Under the pieces are notes generated by a model that saw only the letters and a list, made by a program, of their open reading frames with translations, was not told the DNA's origin and ran no database searches. From Panicum virgatum (taxonomy: Eukaryota > Streptophyta > Magnoliopsida > Poales > Poaceae), in contig NC_053141.1 in NCBI RefSeq assembly GCF_016808335.1, positions 18,421,756 through 18,485,755 of the forward strand: a stretch of 64,000 nt of DNA, in the 5' to 3' direction. A program made the position numbers and the translations under genes. How positions within the stretch are numbered: the stretch's first letter is position 1; each line of letters starts with the position of its first letter. Positions 44,438 through 57,349 of this stretch are shown piece after piece.

Positions 44438-47113
44438 TGAAAGGCCCTTGTTTGGTTTTGGTAATTGAGTGACAACTTAGGTGGACTAATAAGTGTTTAT
44501 GTTGAGATACACAGGAGATTAGTCCACACGAAGACACTAGTATGAGCAACATGTGCCATGGAGGAGAAATGGCTAAGGGTTGATGCTATGCTCATATAGT
44601 GTGATCGAGGAGTTCATTGCATATGAGACATGACATGGAGTTATGTGACTAAAGTGGAGAAGATCAAGACAAGACTTGGCTTGATGGACCGGTTGCAATG
44701 GAGAAGGGCAAGTCAAGGCTCTGAAGCGAGGGATCGCGAGGTGGTGAAGCTTGGGCAAGATTTGGCGCCGATGGACCGAGGCAATGGTGAAGAGCGAGCA
44801 AGGTCAAGATCGATGGACCAAAGAGGTCATGTGATGATATGGAGTGGATCATATCATTTAAGAAAGATCAAGCCAAGTGTTGACTCATAATGATGATCAA
44901 AAGGCTTGATGGAGTTTGGTGCTTGTGTGGCATCAATATTTGGGAAGATGAAATGGAATGCGCAAGGCAAAGGTATGACTTGTAGGGCATTTAATTTCAC
45001 CGGTCAAAGGTTGTGTAGAGAAGTATATGACCGGATTTAGGATAGATGGCCGTACTATCAAGAGGGGCAAACTTGTTTGCATATCGGTCATCTAGTGCCA
45101 CTTGAGCGATCTAACATTGCGATGTTGCTAGGATCGAGTGGCGTGGTGAGATCAAGTGAAAGTTCTTTGAAAATGGTTGTGAAATGCTAACACACATGCA
45201 CATGGTGGTTCACGTGGTGGTGTTGGCACATTTGCAAAGGAGAAAGAGTTGGAGTTGATGTTTATCAACTTGGGGAAGCAAGAAAGGCTTTTCGGTGTTC
45301 TTCGAAGATTAGGTTGGCTCTTGGAGTGAAATACTGCTTTGATCCATTGTGTTTTGGATCAAATATTCAGTTGGGTTGTGTAGCTCTCTGAATAAGCTTT
45401 CCATATAGTCCAAGATCACCAAATTTGGACATTGGAGCTAAGAGTTATGGCCGTTTTACCGAGGTACATTTCTGCTGGAAATAGACCTTCGGACGGTCCG
45501 CTCCTTGGGGGCGGACGGTCTGCCGTTATCTCGGATGTGCTCGAACAGAACCGTTTTTGGCTCTGTTGGTGGTCCAAAACAAACTGCGGACTGTCCGGTC
45601 CATGGGGGCGGACGGTCCGCCTTTAAAAGCTGAAACGGGCGCAGAAACTTGGTAGTTCTGTCTTGGGTGGCAAAATTGTACTGCGGACGGTCCGGCCCTT
45701 GGGGGCGGACGGTCAGCCTCCTACTGAAAATTTTGGGACAAAAACACTGCGGTGTCTGTGTGTGCTGACCTTTTGAATGGCGGACGGTCCGCCCCTTGGG
45801 AGCGGACAGTCCGCCGGTCACTTCCAGATTTAGTCAGAGACATTTGCAAATCAGTTGGTTCGAAGTTTTGAACCATGGACGGTCCGCCCCAGGGGTGCGG
45901 ACAGTCCGCCCGGGGCTCTAACGGTCGACTCTGACACATAATCATTGCAGTTCTAGCCATTGGTTTTGAATGGCGGACGGTCCGGTCTCTGTGAGGCGGA
46001 CAGTCCGCGAAAACTCTGTTTTCACGGGATTTGAGTGTAACGGCTAGTTTGGGGCCTCCCTCTATAAATAGAGGGTGTGGCCGGCCATTTGAGGTGGCTG
46101 AGCACCTTGGGGACTTGGTGTCCATGTGTGAGAGTGCTTGAGAGCCCTCTACTCATTCTAACTTGATAGTAATCATCCGATCGAGTGAGAGAGCGATTCT
46201 AGTGCGATTGCTTTGAGAGATTGCATCGAGTGGCACTAGGTGATCGTGTTGCAAGCCGGTGTGCTTGTTACTCTTGGAGGTTGCCACCTCCTAGACGGCT
46301 TGGTGGCAAGAGGCTCCGTTGAAGCCTGCAAGAAGATTGTGCGGTGCTCCGGAGAAGAGATTGTGAGGGGTATTGCGCTCACCCCGCGGGAGCCGCGAAG
46401 AGCAACTCTAGTTGAGCGAGACGTGAAGAGCAACAAGTGGTTCGGCCGGATCATGTGCTAGAGCTCGGTGTGAGCACTCCACATGGGAGAGTGTGACTTG
46501 AGAGTCACCACTGGCAAGAGGATCGGCGGCAACCTTGGAGCTTGTCTCAACGGGGATTAGCTTGGTGGCAACCAAGTGAACCTCGGGATAAAAATCACCG
46601 TGTCAATTTTGTCTACTCTTCTCGGTGGTTTGCATTCTCCAAATCACAAGCCTTGTATTTACATTCATCTATATCTTGTGCTTGTGTAGTTGCTCTCTAG
46701 TGTAACTAGTTAGCTTGTGTAGCTTAATTAGTTGCTCTTGCTTAGATTGTGTAGCTAAGCAAGTTGAGCTCTTGGATTTGGATTGTGTATCCTTGTCCTT
46801 GAGCATCTAGTGAGCTTAGGTTTGGCTTTGTGCTTTTGCTCATTAGAATTGTGTAGGAGCTCCCCCGGTTTGTGAAGTACTAGTGCTTAGACTTGTGTGG
46901 CTTGGCATTAGAATTGTTAGGAGAGCTCTTGCTAGCTTGGCACTCCATTTGTGTTGTGTAGGATCTTTTTGGAGGTGCCTTAGAGTTATAGTTAGAGGGG
47001 TGAAGTCTTGGCTAAGCGAATAGTTTCAATTCCACATAAGTTTCGGTTAGCCGGCACAATTAGTTTTAGAAAGGACTATTCACCCCCCTCTAGTCCGCCA
47101 TCTCGACCCTACA
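44438..47113 (+). repeat. Sirevirus-like solo LTR, 2.7 kb, TSD CCCCC
   Basis: Begins tgaaaggcccttgtttgg and ends tctcgaccctaca, as Sirevirus-type LTRs do. It is flanked by ccccc at 44433-44437 and 47114-47118. Near 46060 'ctataaata' is a TATA box, giving plus orientation. The U3-like part contains six evenly spaced pairs of cggacggtccg palindromes. No internal region is present. It sits inside the gag-like ORF of the surrounding element. Confidence 0.88.
45490..46010 (+). repeat. Six paired CGGACGGTCCG palindromes at ~97-bp spacing
   Basis: First palindromes of each pair start at 45490, 45587, 45684, 45781, 45876 and 45974. Each pair is two near-palindromes about 21 bases apart joined by a G/C-rich linker (for example 'cccttgggggc'). 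Spacers between pairs differ in sequence but keep their length. Confidence 0.92.
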
Positions 47114-47118
47114 CCCCC

Positions 47119-47543
47119 GAGCGTAGAAGTACTAGAATTAATTTCTGTGTATATGCTAGGGGAATTTGGTTCGACAATTTTGGCTTGAGACGGTCGAATT
47201 GTATTTTGAGCAGCAACACAGGCAAACTTTGGCAAGGATTGTTAGCCGGCTTTTCAATAACCGACTTGTGAACAATAGGAGCTTGAATTGAACTATATTC
47301 TTGATCAATCAAATATTTATTAATACCAGATACAACATCAGATAAATTACTTGAGGATCGCATCTCCATCAATACTTCAATGGTGGATGGTGTTTGCCAC
47401 TTATTTATCACCTTGACTCCTTGCTCTGTTGTATGGCAACGGGACAAGAATAACCTTTTGACTGACCCATTGTGTTCTCGCTTATACTCCTCAAGTAGCT
47501 TATCACGCATCACCATATTGCTAGGGTTTGACAAATCGGCCAT
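47119..47543 (-). pseudogene. Proximal half of a split gag-like ORF
   Basis: Starts at an ATG 17 bases after the primer-binding site on the minus strand (MADLSNPSN), the usual place for gag. It reads LFLSRCHTTEQGVKVINKW and KIQFDRLKPKLSNQIPLAY before being cut by the CCCCC target of the solo LTR. It resembles unclassified grass retrotransposon proteins; no named domain is assigned. Confidence 0.65.
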
Positions 47544-47582
47544 GATAACCTAATTTTCGTCCCCAGCAGAGTCACCAATTTG

Positions 47583-48402
47583 TGTTGACGCCTTTTCTGA
47601 TCAACACACGAACGAGCTAGATCGCGCGGTGCGAGGAGGGGCTCCTTGCAGCGTCTCCTGCATGGAGCGGTCAGACCGGTCGCCGTGCAGAACAACAACG
47701 ATCCGATGAACACTCACCCGAGAGGGACCCTGTCAGGGCAAGTGCGCGTAGGATTGCCCTAGGCTCCGCAGGCCAGCTAGGACGTCTTCAAACGCCATGG
47801 AGACGATGGAAGAACAACATATTGAGATTGCAAAAGCTAAGGTAGAGATAAAAGGTAAGGACAATGAAAGATATATGTATTTAATAGATTCGAGTGGGTT
47901 GGATTACTCAATCGGCCGTGACTCTTTAAATTTATAGGGTGGAGAGGTCTGTACTCATGGGAGGTCGAAAATACATAAAAAACTGACCTATAATCAACTT
48001 ACAACTCAGACCGGATTTTCTACAGCGCATAGCAGCTAAAACCGGTCAGACCGGTGACCAAATCCGGTCAGACCGGATTTACCCAGACACAGAAACTTCC
48101 AAGTGTCATATCTCCGATGTATGGACTCCAAATTAGGTGATCCATATATCCGTTTCGATCATATCAACAAGGGCATCATCTTGGTGCACTCAAACCCATG
48201 ATTTGACCTCATCTTAATGCTGTTTTGAGTCATTCTTTTATCTCATTGATGAAAACATTTCCATAATATCCCAAAACAATCTTCATGTCCTGCACAATAG
48301 TTATACATGCCAGACTTGTAAAATAATAGGAGTTAATATTGAATTTGTTATTTTGGCCTTTATCCTGCTTCCTTTAGGTCATGCCAATTTTGAGTGTCCA
48401 CA
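47583..48402 (-). repeat. 5' LTR of the 42-48 kb element
   Basis: Tips TGTTGACG and GTCCACA. It pairs with 42161-43044 and is about 60 bases shorter because of internal deletions in the ccggtcagacc repeat region. Confidence 0.88.
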
Positions 48403-49419
48403 ATTGGTTGCTTTTATTCATTCACCCAGGTGTTGACGGCCATTATTTCCCATTTTGCTCGTCAACTTCTCGGGAATAAATTGAGCTTTGCACCATGTTC
48501 CATACACATTTTATCTAATCCTAACAAATTCCACAAAATTTGGTAGTTTGAGATGTTTTGCAGGATTATGCTCAGAATATGCAAAAAACAACACTAAATG
48601 GAGCATCCATGAGGATGGTGAAACATGGATATAAGATGACACCATTATAAAAATTGTCAAATGCCAAATTTGACATTGCCATGTTGAAGATCTCGTCGAG
48701 ATGATCGAATTGGACATTTGGTTCACCCAATTCAGAGGGCGGACGCAAAAGTTATGCAAATTACAAGTTTCGGACTCGGGTTGTGCAGAGGCTGCAGGCC
48801 GGCCAGCCCGGCACCTTTGCCAAACACATTCAGCTGGAAATTGGAGGGGAAAGAAGATAAAATGTTTAGAGCATCTATTGGCGCCTACCAACGTCACCAC
48901 CGGGAAAGCAGTGATGACGCCCGCAGACACCAGTTTTGGGGTGGCAGTATTTCATGAACCACGAATAAATCCACAAGTGCACGGAATACCGCTATAGCAT
49001 TTTACCCGGTAGTATACCGGGGTGTCATTTATATTTCCGCAGGAAAGGCGGTGAGTGAAGAGATATAGACTAGTTGATGAACTTTATATAGATTGGATAT
49101 TCTAATGCATAAACAGGTGTAAGATATATAACATGGTAGGAGGTAGTGTGACACACACACAAACTACCCTCTTGGATAAATAAACAAAACAAAAGATAAA
49201 AGGTGCTCTAGGCCGGGAGCAAGGCAGAAGTCAGAGCTCGAGTCAACTGTGCTAGGCTAGCTATATCTATACTATCTCATTGGTTAGATCATTAGAGATT
49301 AAACTACACAACAGGGAGACCGCTATCGAAGCAACGGGAGGAGCCCGTGCACCACGGCGGCTTAATGTACCTCCTACCCCCCATACTGAACATGGAGGAT
49401 TACTCGGGCTCGGACAGGG

Positions 49420-50730
49420 TGTTGGCACTTTGTAATGTCACGAATAAAATCTGCAAGCGCACGGATACCGCTGTAGCTTTCACCCAAGAGTATTCCAGGG
49501 TATCATATCCATTGGGGAATGTGAGTACACTATCTACGTGTTCAGACAGTCCAAGGACACACACTAGTGTAGGAGGATAGGAAAGAGAGGACTTTCTAAG
49601 ATCTAGAATCTATGTTTAGAAGAAGAGATCACGTCGCCGTTATACTTCGAGCTACCGGTTTCGACCGGCTTATACAAGCCGATAGCTCCAATAATAATGC
49701 TCTATTTGATATCCGAACGTGGAGGATTAGTAAGGCTCGAACAGGGCTGTCACCACCTGCCGGCTACCTCTACAAACTGTGGGACTATCAGACAGCTGAG
49801 TGGTATAGTCCAGCCTAGACACCACATCTATGTCTTTCCCTACTAAATCTAGAGGCGTACAGGGTTATCCTTTTCTATCCGGAGCCCACTCTAGAGTCAA
49901 ATGCTACTCGCTAAGCATACACATCAACTAATATAAGGCAGAGATGATAATTTGCGATCTAGACTCTAATTCTAAATAAACAAACAAAGAAAGTCTCGAA
50001 CACTTACAAATGAATAAGCATCCGCCGAGGTACAAGCGGAGAAGAGCGCCGACAAGCCCGGCACATCCCCGACTATCTCCCTCACTCTCATAGAGGTACA
50101 ATTTGGAGAAGAGCACCATTGCCGGTGCCCCTCCTGAGTACCTCTACTCCTAAACTCCCTGAGACTACTCTCACTCAAGTGAGAACTTAAGAGAAGAGAT
50201 GGTGTGGTGTGTGGTGTGTGTGTGTGGGTGTGTTCAATTCTCACCCCCTCCCCTCATATATTTAGGGGGAGCCACGGGCTAAAACTCCTGGGACCGACCT
50301 AAGCAACCAGTGAGGAGGCGCCACGTGTCGAGGATGAGGCGGTGGGGCCCATGGACCAGGTCGGCCGACCTGTAGGTCGTTCGACCTGCCAGGTGGGCCA
50401 ACCGCCCCCAGCTTCGTCCAGCAGGCTGTCCTGGTCCTCCTTGTCCTAACTCAGTTGGTCTTGGCCTGTCTTGAGTGGTCTGAACTGGGTTCTTGGGCTA
50501 CACTTGGTCCATTTGAGCCTGGATCAGTGCTCTGATAATTTTTGTGATTTTATGTCGGACCAAAGTGTGCTTGCAACCTGCAAAATTAGCTCAAAACCAC
50601 CTGCACACATTCTCAAGCACCATATGTGGAATTTGTTAATAAATAAACCTATCCTAGCATTTATTCCACATTTTGGTTGAATTCGGTGCAAGAGTTGACG
50701 GTCAAAATGGGTCGTTAGTGACCGTCAACA
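49420..50730 (-). repeat. 3' LTR of the inner Gypsy element
   Basis: Tips TGTTGGCA and CGTCAACA. It matches 61502-62617 but is about 195 bases longer, mainly because sequence at about 50005-50215 is absent from the other LTR. Confidence 0.9.
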
Positions 50731-53240
50731 AGATCCCCCACACTTAGTCCTTTGCTCGTCTTCGAGTAAAGGCAAGAACTAAGGCGGACCTGACTTCACA
50801 TGATATGACCCCTATATATAAATTATTCTAGGCCTTACCTTTGCTTGTGAATTTTGATGTGTCTACCATGAATTGTTTGGGAAGTTGAAGAGCGGAACGG
50901 TGTTGACTTCAGTCTCCTCCACTTTCCTGCTATATGTCTGGGGTTTTGGAAATATTTTTCCAAAGACCAACCATAGCTTTACTTCTCCATAGGATCTCTC
51001 ATGTCTCTCACTGTGTATATATCCTCACCAAGGCATTGCCTCTTTTCACCCTGCTTCTAAGGATAGCATATGTGGAGCTCATGGTAGGGAAATGGAAGCA
51101 CGCACTTGTGTCACATGTGTTGCAAAATCAAACAACGGATCCATGGAGATGACAAATCACACAAGCTGATCAAGATTGTGCACATATGTGGCAGGTGGAT
51201 GGTGGAAATGGAATGAAACACTCCTTTTATGAATCTCTCTCTCCTTTATTCGGATAACATGAGGGCACGACTATATTATTGTACATCTCTTTTTTTTCTT
51301 GGACCTTGATGTGTCCATTTTTTTTCCTCTTTTTTTTGGGTCATGCTTCTTGGCCATGCCATCTTTCTCTCTTTTTTTTAGATAGCCCATGCCTCATTTT
51401 CTCTCTTTTTTTAGATAGCCCATGCCTCATTTGAAGGATACTAGAGAGAAAGAGATCATTAAACATGGAGTTTTATTTTGTAGATGGATGGAATGGCATA
51501 GCTGACTTCCAGTGTAGAAGTTCAGCTGGTGGAGTGCACAAGATCTTGATCAAACAAGTATGAAATGACATCTCACTAGGGTCACAAAATTTGAAGAAGC
51601 TCATTGTAACAACAAGGCACATATGTGTAAAGATTTGTATCACGAAGGTCAACATATGGCTTTGGTAGGACAAACACGTGGAGTTATAAAGCTATGAAGG
51701 TTTTCTTTTTGATAAAAATTTCCCAGACACATAAGCAGATAAAGCAAGGGTTCTTCCACCAAACCATATCTCACTATTCAACAACTTAACAATTATGGAT
51801 TCCCTAAGATATGATTCACAAGCTCAGATTCAGCAAAGAATAAAGGATATGCAAGCCAATCATTGAGAAGCACAAAACCAGAGGATACTCCTTGAGTTTA
51901 ATTTTAATGATTGATCCAGATTTCATTTAAACTAATAAGTTAGGGAGAGTATGAGGGGTAGAGTGCACAAACTGTCACGATGAAGATGATCGGAGCTAGT
52001 GCTAGTCAGCCAAACCTGAGGTTCCACTGCCCAATATGAGCTCTGATTCGTCTTGGCCTTATGCATTCTGGTTCATTCGGTATTGTGCATGTGTTGTGGG
52101 AGATCTCGAGTGTATATGCATGAAAGTTTCGAGAGATCTCTCCCACACTTGTTCTTGTACCTGGTGCTTGTTCAAAAACAAAAATTTGGAAACAATCTAA
52201 TAGCTCTACCAGTTTTAAGAACCAGGGAGCTCCTAAGATTTATTGAAACTAAAATTTAATCTCACCAAGATACTTACTCAAGCAAGGCTGAACTAAGATT
52301 GCATCAACATGAGAATGCCATGCAATATTAATCCAAAACCTCTACTTACCTTTTCATATGAATTCAGCTCACTGACTCACCCAATTGGATTTGATTCTCC
52401 TGCAGGGGTTAGTCCACCTATGCAACCAATATCTATACAAGTATTAACTCTAGGACATCAATCAAACTTGACACCATGTCAGTTTGATTGAAGAAGACAT
52501 TTTAACCCAAACACCATGCATGATTTAAAATGACTATGAATGTATTTGCTGTATCATACATTCAAACTAGAGCATATACGAATAGATAAAGAAAGCATGA
52601 AGCATGATTGAGCTTTGTTCAAACAGAGATAAGCATGAGTACGAACCTGGTGATCCTCGGGCGACCTCCCGGCAGGGCTTTGTTTAATGTCAAAAGCAGG
52701 ACATTGGGAGTACTTACCATGATGGTTTGTTGATGAAGACTCAATGTTGTCACCATGGCAACTCCTCTCATTTTTTTCTTTTTTTTATGGAGCAAGAAGC
52801 GAGGATATACACCAATGCCAAGACAAGATACGAATTGGGGACAAGAACTTACTTTGGGGTACTCAAATACCTTCCCCCACACTTGGAGTTTGCAAAACTT
52901 CAAGTGTATGAAGTTCAAATCTCCTTCTGTAGTTGTTTCTTTATCAAGGCATATCAAGGTGTTGTAGTCGGTGTAGCTCTCATGTTCCTAGGTGTTGCTT
53001 GTCCATCATTCTTCTTGATCTTCCCCTAGAAAGGTTAGCGACCAAAAATACCCCAAGGAAAACTATATCCTAGAACATGCTCTTGCTTTTATTGAAAGGG
53101 AAATAAAGAAGTAAATAAATAAATGATAGTCCGGGCTATCTCCCGGCAGTGCTTTGTTTCTAGTCATAAGCTCGACCATGATAACTCTTGCAGCCATCAT
53201 TGGTGATGGGTCATTGTTTCACCACCAATCGTTGCAATTG
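50731..53240 (-). mobile_element. Non-coding 3' interior of the inner Gypsy element
   Basis: AT-rich sequence with T runs (51280-51420) and a short repeat 'agatagcccatgcctcattt' at about 51380 and 51412. No protein domain was recognised in six frames. Two similar 'ctcccggcag' stretches (52665 and 53138) suggest a small internal duplication. Confidence 0.6.
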
Positions 53241-53241
53241 G

Positions 53242-54065
53242 CTACAAGGTTAGTGCCATGATGCACCCATGAAGTCTGCAATGTTTACGACAAACGTATA
53301 CATCTACAACCAACCTTCTGACAATTTTGCAAAAGAGGACCTTAAGTTGCTTGTAGTCCTCGTGTGTGCACGGTGCACTAAGCATGCCTGACTCTGGAGT
53401 TGCATTGAATGAGCATGGTTTACGTGGTATGTCAAAAGTGAAACTCCCATGCTTATTTGTGGAATCCTTTTCATTGGACTCCAGAGTCAGCGCCTCACAA
53501 AATTCCATGCCCCATTGATTCTCCATCTCAAGAGATTCATCGTGAAAGCTTGATGTTGACTCTCGATCATGATTGAGAACAACATAGTCTGGGCCAGCGG
53601 GAAGAGGCTCAAACTCGGTCAAGGATGATGATGATCGTTCATCTTCATGAGAGTGAGGGCTATCTTCCAAGTCGTATTCTTCAAAGGATTCTAGAATGGA
53701 GATGTATGCATCATCTTCTTGAGCGGGTTTTGCTCGGGGAGAGGCTTTGCTAGAAGATTTTCTAAGCAAGGAGTAGCTGTGGCAAAAGCAGTTTCCCTAA
53801 GCAGTTCAGCTAGGCTCCCTTGATGAGATGTGAGTGAAATTTCAAGTGGGTAGCCTATGAGAAGATCAAAATCAAGGACATCGAAGATATGAAAGTCTAG
53901 GTGCACCTCGATTTTGTCTAAGGTTAGCAGCACAGCACTTGCTACCCCCCGACATTCAATAATGTGTCCAAAGGGACAACATTTGAGTAGCTTGTCGGAT
54001 GGTCTTAGCGTAAGGTCGCCCAACAAAGTGTACGCTAAATGCCATGGCCTGATGTTAACCTCCAT
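53242..54065 (-). pseudogene. Gypsy polyprotein remnant with degenerate protease region
   Basis: Two overlapping frames. The upstream one (54065-53691) reads IRPWHLAYTLLGDLTLRPSD, then HIFDVLDFDLLIGYPLE, which match the retropepsin-like region of Gypsy polyproteins. The catalytic Asp-Thr/Ser-Gly triplet expected just before is missing. The downstream frame (53769-53242) is Ser/Glu-rich and matches no named domain. The frame change near 53700 is a frameshift. It cannot make an active protease. Confidence 0.65.
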
Positions 54066-54237
54066 GATGGGGTTAACATGGGCTTCTACGGTAATTCCTC
54101 ATATAGAGCATGGAAGGATCATAGAGGGTATACTCGTCCAAACGTATTCAGAAAAACATCTCGCTCCATCTGACTGTTCCACCTCTACGACCACCTTGAG
54201 AAATTGTTCGTGAAGAGGATCGGGAGAACAAGGAGGT

Positions 54238-55696
54238 TGTAGGGATCACCGGGGTGTCCGACCCTAGAGGGTGAGGGGTGAATAGGGTCGTTAATTCGCT
54301 TTCTAACCTAAGGCTCAAACTACTTGCATAAGATAAACCTAACACGTCCTACACATGTTAGTTATGACTAAGGTTTATCTATGCTACTCTATATTTACCC
54401 CAAAAGACTTGCAGCCTATAGCCAATCCTAATCAAACTATCTAGGAAAGTAAAGGCACGCAAGATAGAGTAAATGCGCAAACATAATATGGTAAGTAAAG
54501 AGGTAAGGGAGAGAATATGCAAACTCCCATGAAGACACCAAGACACACGATTTAACGTGCTTCGGTTAGGACACCAAGTCCCTCCCTACGTCCACGGCCA
54601 CTTGGCCAACAAGAGCAAGTGTGATGCCGAGTCTCTTCGCTTGATCACCGTCTTGCGTTTGCCACCAAGGCTTCCGGCAAGCAAAGGCTAAGTGACCCCA
54701 AGTCACCAAGACAAGGCCACCGCCACCGTCTCTCTCGAAGCATCACCAACGGCACCGTCTTCACTATCGGAGCTTCTCACCAAGAGGGGTCTCCTTCCCC
54801 GCACAAAGTGTCGTTGCCTCTCCACACCAAGTCGGAGGGTCACATGACGAGTACACAAGATGCTTGCCACAGCAAGGCTTTCACTCAAGCTAGTTCTCTC
54901 AAGAACCAAGCCTAATCAAGCACTAAGCACTCTCACAAGTGTGCTTAAGCCAATATGATATACAATGAGACTCTAAGGTGGTTGGACAGGATCTTCAACT
55001 CTTTTATGGTTCCTTAGTCTCCAGCACTCACAAATGAGGCGTGGAGTGGCATATATATAGCCCAACCCCTCAAACTAGCCGTTGGGAAAATGGCTGACTA
55101 AATTCCTTAACGCCGGTTGATCCGACGCTCAGTTTTTGTCATCACCGGTTCAACCGGTGAATGCCTTTTCCCAGTAACTAGCCGTTACTGCTCCAACGAC
55201 TATTTGATCAATTGCACCGACGCTCTTGAAAAGCACCATCGGTTTAACCGGTGTATGTATGCTCAGAAACCCCCAAAAACGGAGTCTCTGGACAACTGCA
55301 CCGACGCTTGTCTCCAGGCATCATCGGTTCATTGTCTTTAGGCATCGTCGGTTCAACCGACGCCAAACCCTACCCTCAGCTTCTGGGTCCATTGCACGGA
55401 CACCATCATTTTTCCCATCGTCGGTTCATCCGGTGCACTCTACTGACTGAGTCTTCTCTGAGCCCATTGCACCGGTGTGTGTAATTTGCCTCACGTCGGT
55501 TTAACCGGTGAGTGCAAATTACCTCTGTCTTGGTCCTTTAGACCTGATTTCTTCGGGGTTTTGTATCTTTTCATCCCTTGGACCTATAAGCCTGATAATG
55601 ATCATCTTAACACATATATTAGTCCAAGTGTTGTGTGTGTCATCAATCGCCAAAACATTATATTGAAATATGGAATGAGAGGCCATTTTCGCTACA
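54238..55696 (-). repeat. 3' LTR of the gag-only element
   Basis: Tips TGTAGGGATC and TTCGCTACA. Compared with its partner it carries a local duplication of about 24 bases (catcggttc...tttaggcatcg, near 55320-55345). Several 'tcaccggttcaaccggtg'-type palindromes lie between 55135 and 55515. Confidence 0.92.
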
Positions 55697-55997
55697 ATCT
55701 CCCCCTTTTTAGTGATTGATGACAACACAACCAAAGCAAGCAAGATGAATTGCAAGAATAAGAAATTGGTACCAAATTGAAAAGTTAGAAACTACTTAGC
55801 TTGCTCAGATGACATTTCAATGCTCATTTTAAAAGCCACCGGCATTTGATTAGTCCATAGGACGAGATGCTTCCGGCTTGATAGCAATTGTGAAACAATG
55901 GCTTGTGGCCAATGTAAGACAATTGTGTGGTTTGAACCATATGAGCAATGAAAATTTTTGTACCTTAGTCTATGGGATCATCAAATTGCACTTTTCC

Positions 55998-56140
55998 CCC
56001 ATATTGACTAAGTACCTCCCTGACTTCCCCTATCACCATGCATCCTTTTGCTTTGCATTTTCCATTCCTCATATTGACTAAGTACCTCCCTGACTCCCCC
56101 TATCACCATGCATCCTTTTGCTTTGCATTTTCCATTCCTC
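55998..56140 (-). repeat. 70-bp tandem duplication
   Basis: Bases 56001-56070 and 56071-56140 are the same 70-base unit (starting atattgactaagtacctccc) with one visible difference (ttcccc/tccccc). It lies in the non-coding interior of the gag-only element. Confidence 0.95.
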
Positions 56141-57349
56141 CCCCTTGCTAATGGCATCATTTACTCCAGACTATTGGCTTGCTTTTAGGGTACATTTCTC
56201 TCCCTTTGTCATCAAACACCTAAAAGCTTCATAACCACTAGCAACAAGGAGCATTAGTAGCAAAAGAAATTTACTAGTGATAGAGTGTTACACCAACTAG
56301 ATTTGGCATATCTCCCTTTGTTTGAATAAGCTCCCCCTTTTTCAAAGATTGTCGCACCTCCTATCTTGACACCAATTGTGATGCCAATTGTGACTTGTAG
56401 GGGTAGTATTCAAAGGAAATTTGAACTCATAGAGATAGCTCTAGGTGACTACAACAAATAGTACTTGTAAAGCATACTAGTCACACAAACACAAGCTATA
56501 GAGTTAGCTCCCCCTAAATGTGTGCATTAGTGTTTGAATCACTCACAAATGTATGCACTTGTATTACACATAGTGGGATTTAACTTTATAACTTGCTAAT
56601 CATGGCATCATAAGCAAGCAATTGATATCAAAAGCATTTTTACCACGAATATGAGAGATATCAAATTGCAAGATATGCTATGAAAGACATATGCCATGTG
56701 AGAGTATCAATTAAGCTCATGTAGGTTGCAACAAGATATGATAAAGCATAGACAACCTACCATATGAAATTTCTAGGAAAGCATATCAAATGAAATATGC
56801 CAATAGTAAAGATAAGATCATGCTTTCCTAGATAGGCATTGAGCTACAATGATGCATGAAGGATATCAAATGAAATTGAGATCATCCTTTTACCTTGCTC
56901 ATTACCTCATATGTAGGGGAGGGAAATTTGGGTCACTAATCTTTAATCCATAACTTGGCTTTAATTCAACTTTGCATGATGCATCCCTACTCATGCATCC
57001 CAAACCTTGCCAAGCCTCCAAATTCCCCGTTACCGCTCTCATCTTCTAAATCTTTGGAACCCAAACCCTTTGGGAGCCATCCATGGTATTGATTGTTTCC
57101 TTAGGCACCCAAATAGGCCGGTTCCATCCTTGATGTCTCCACCCCATGGCATGAGCAACCACTTTGCCATTTTCCTTCTTCTTGAGAATTTAGCGGTCGC
57201 TCTTTTGCTTGAATTTGTGGGTGGGCTTGGTGTACACCAATGAGACCTTCAAGTATGGAGATGTGTTTTTCTTGATCTCCTTAGCCTTCTTGTGGCCCTT
57301 CTTACTCTTGTTCAAGTTCTTGGGCTTGCTGTTTTTTTTTGCCCTTTGC

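Larger units (their letters stand above)
42161..48402 (-). mobile_element. Non-autonomous LTR retrotransposon, TSD ATTGG
   Basis: LTRs are 42161-43044 and 47583-48402, flanked by attgg at 42156-42160 and 48403-48407. On the minus strand a primer-binding site (tggtgactctgctgggga, 47560-47577) adjoins the 5' LTR. A purine tract (aaacagggaggcat) precedes the 3' LTR. The interior holds a gag-like ORF split by a solo LTR (44438-47113) and no pol domains. This PBS type is common in grass Gypsy elements, but the lineage is not certain. Confidence 0.88.

Noticed and set aside
45490..46010. Repeat-spacer array resembling CRISPR
   Set aside because: Regular pitch, but within an LTR with TSD. The repeats are short near-palindromes in pairs and there are no cas genes.
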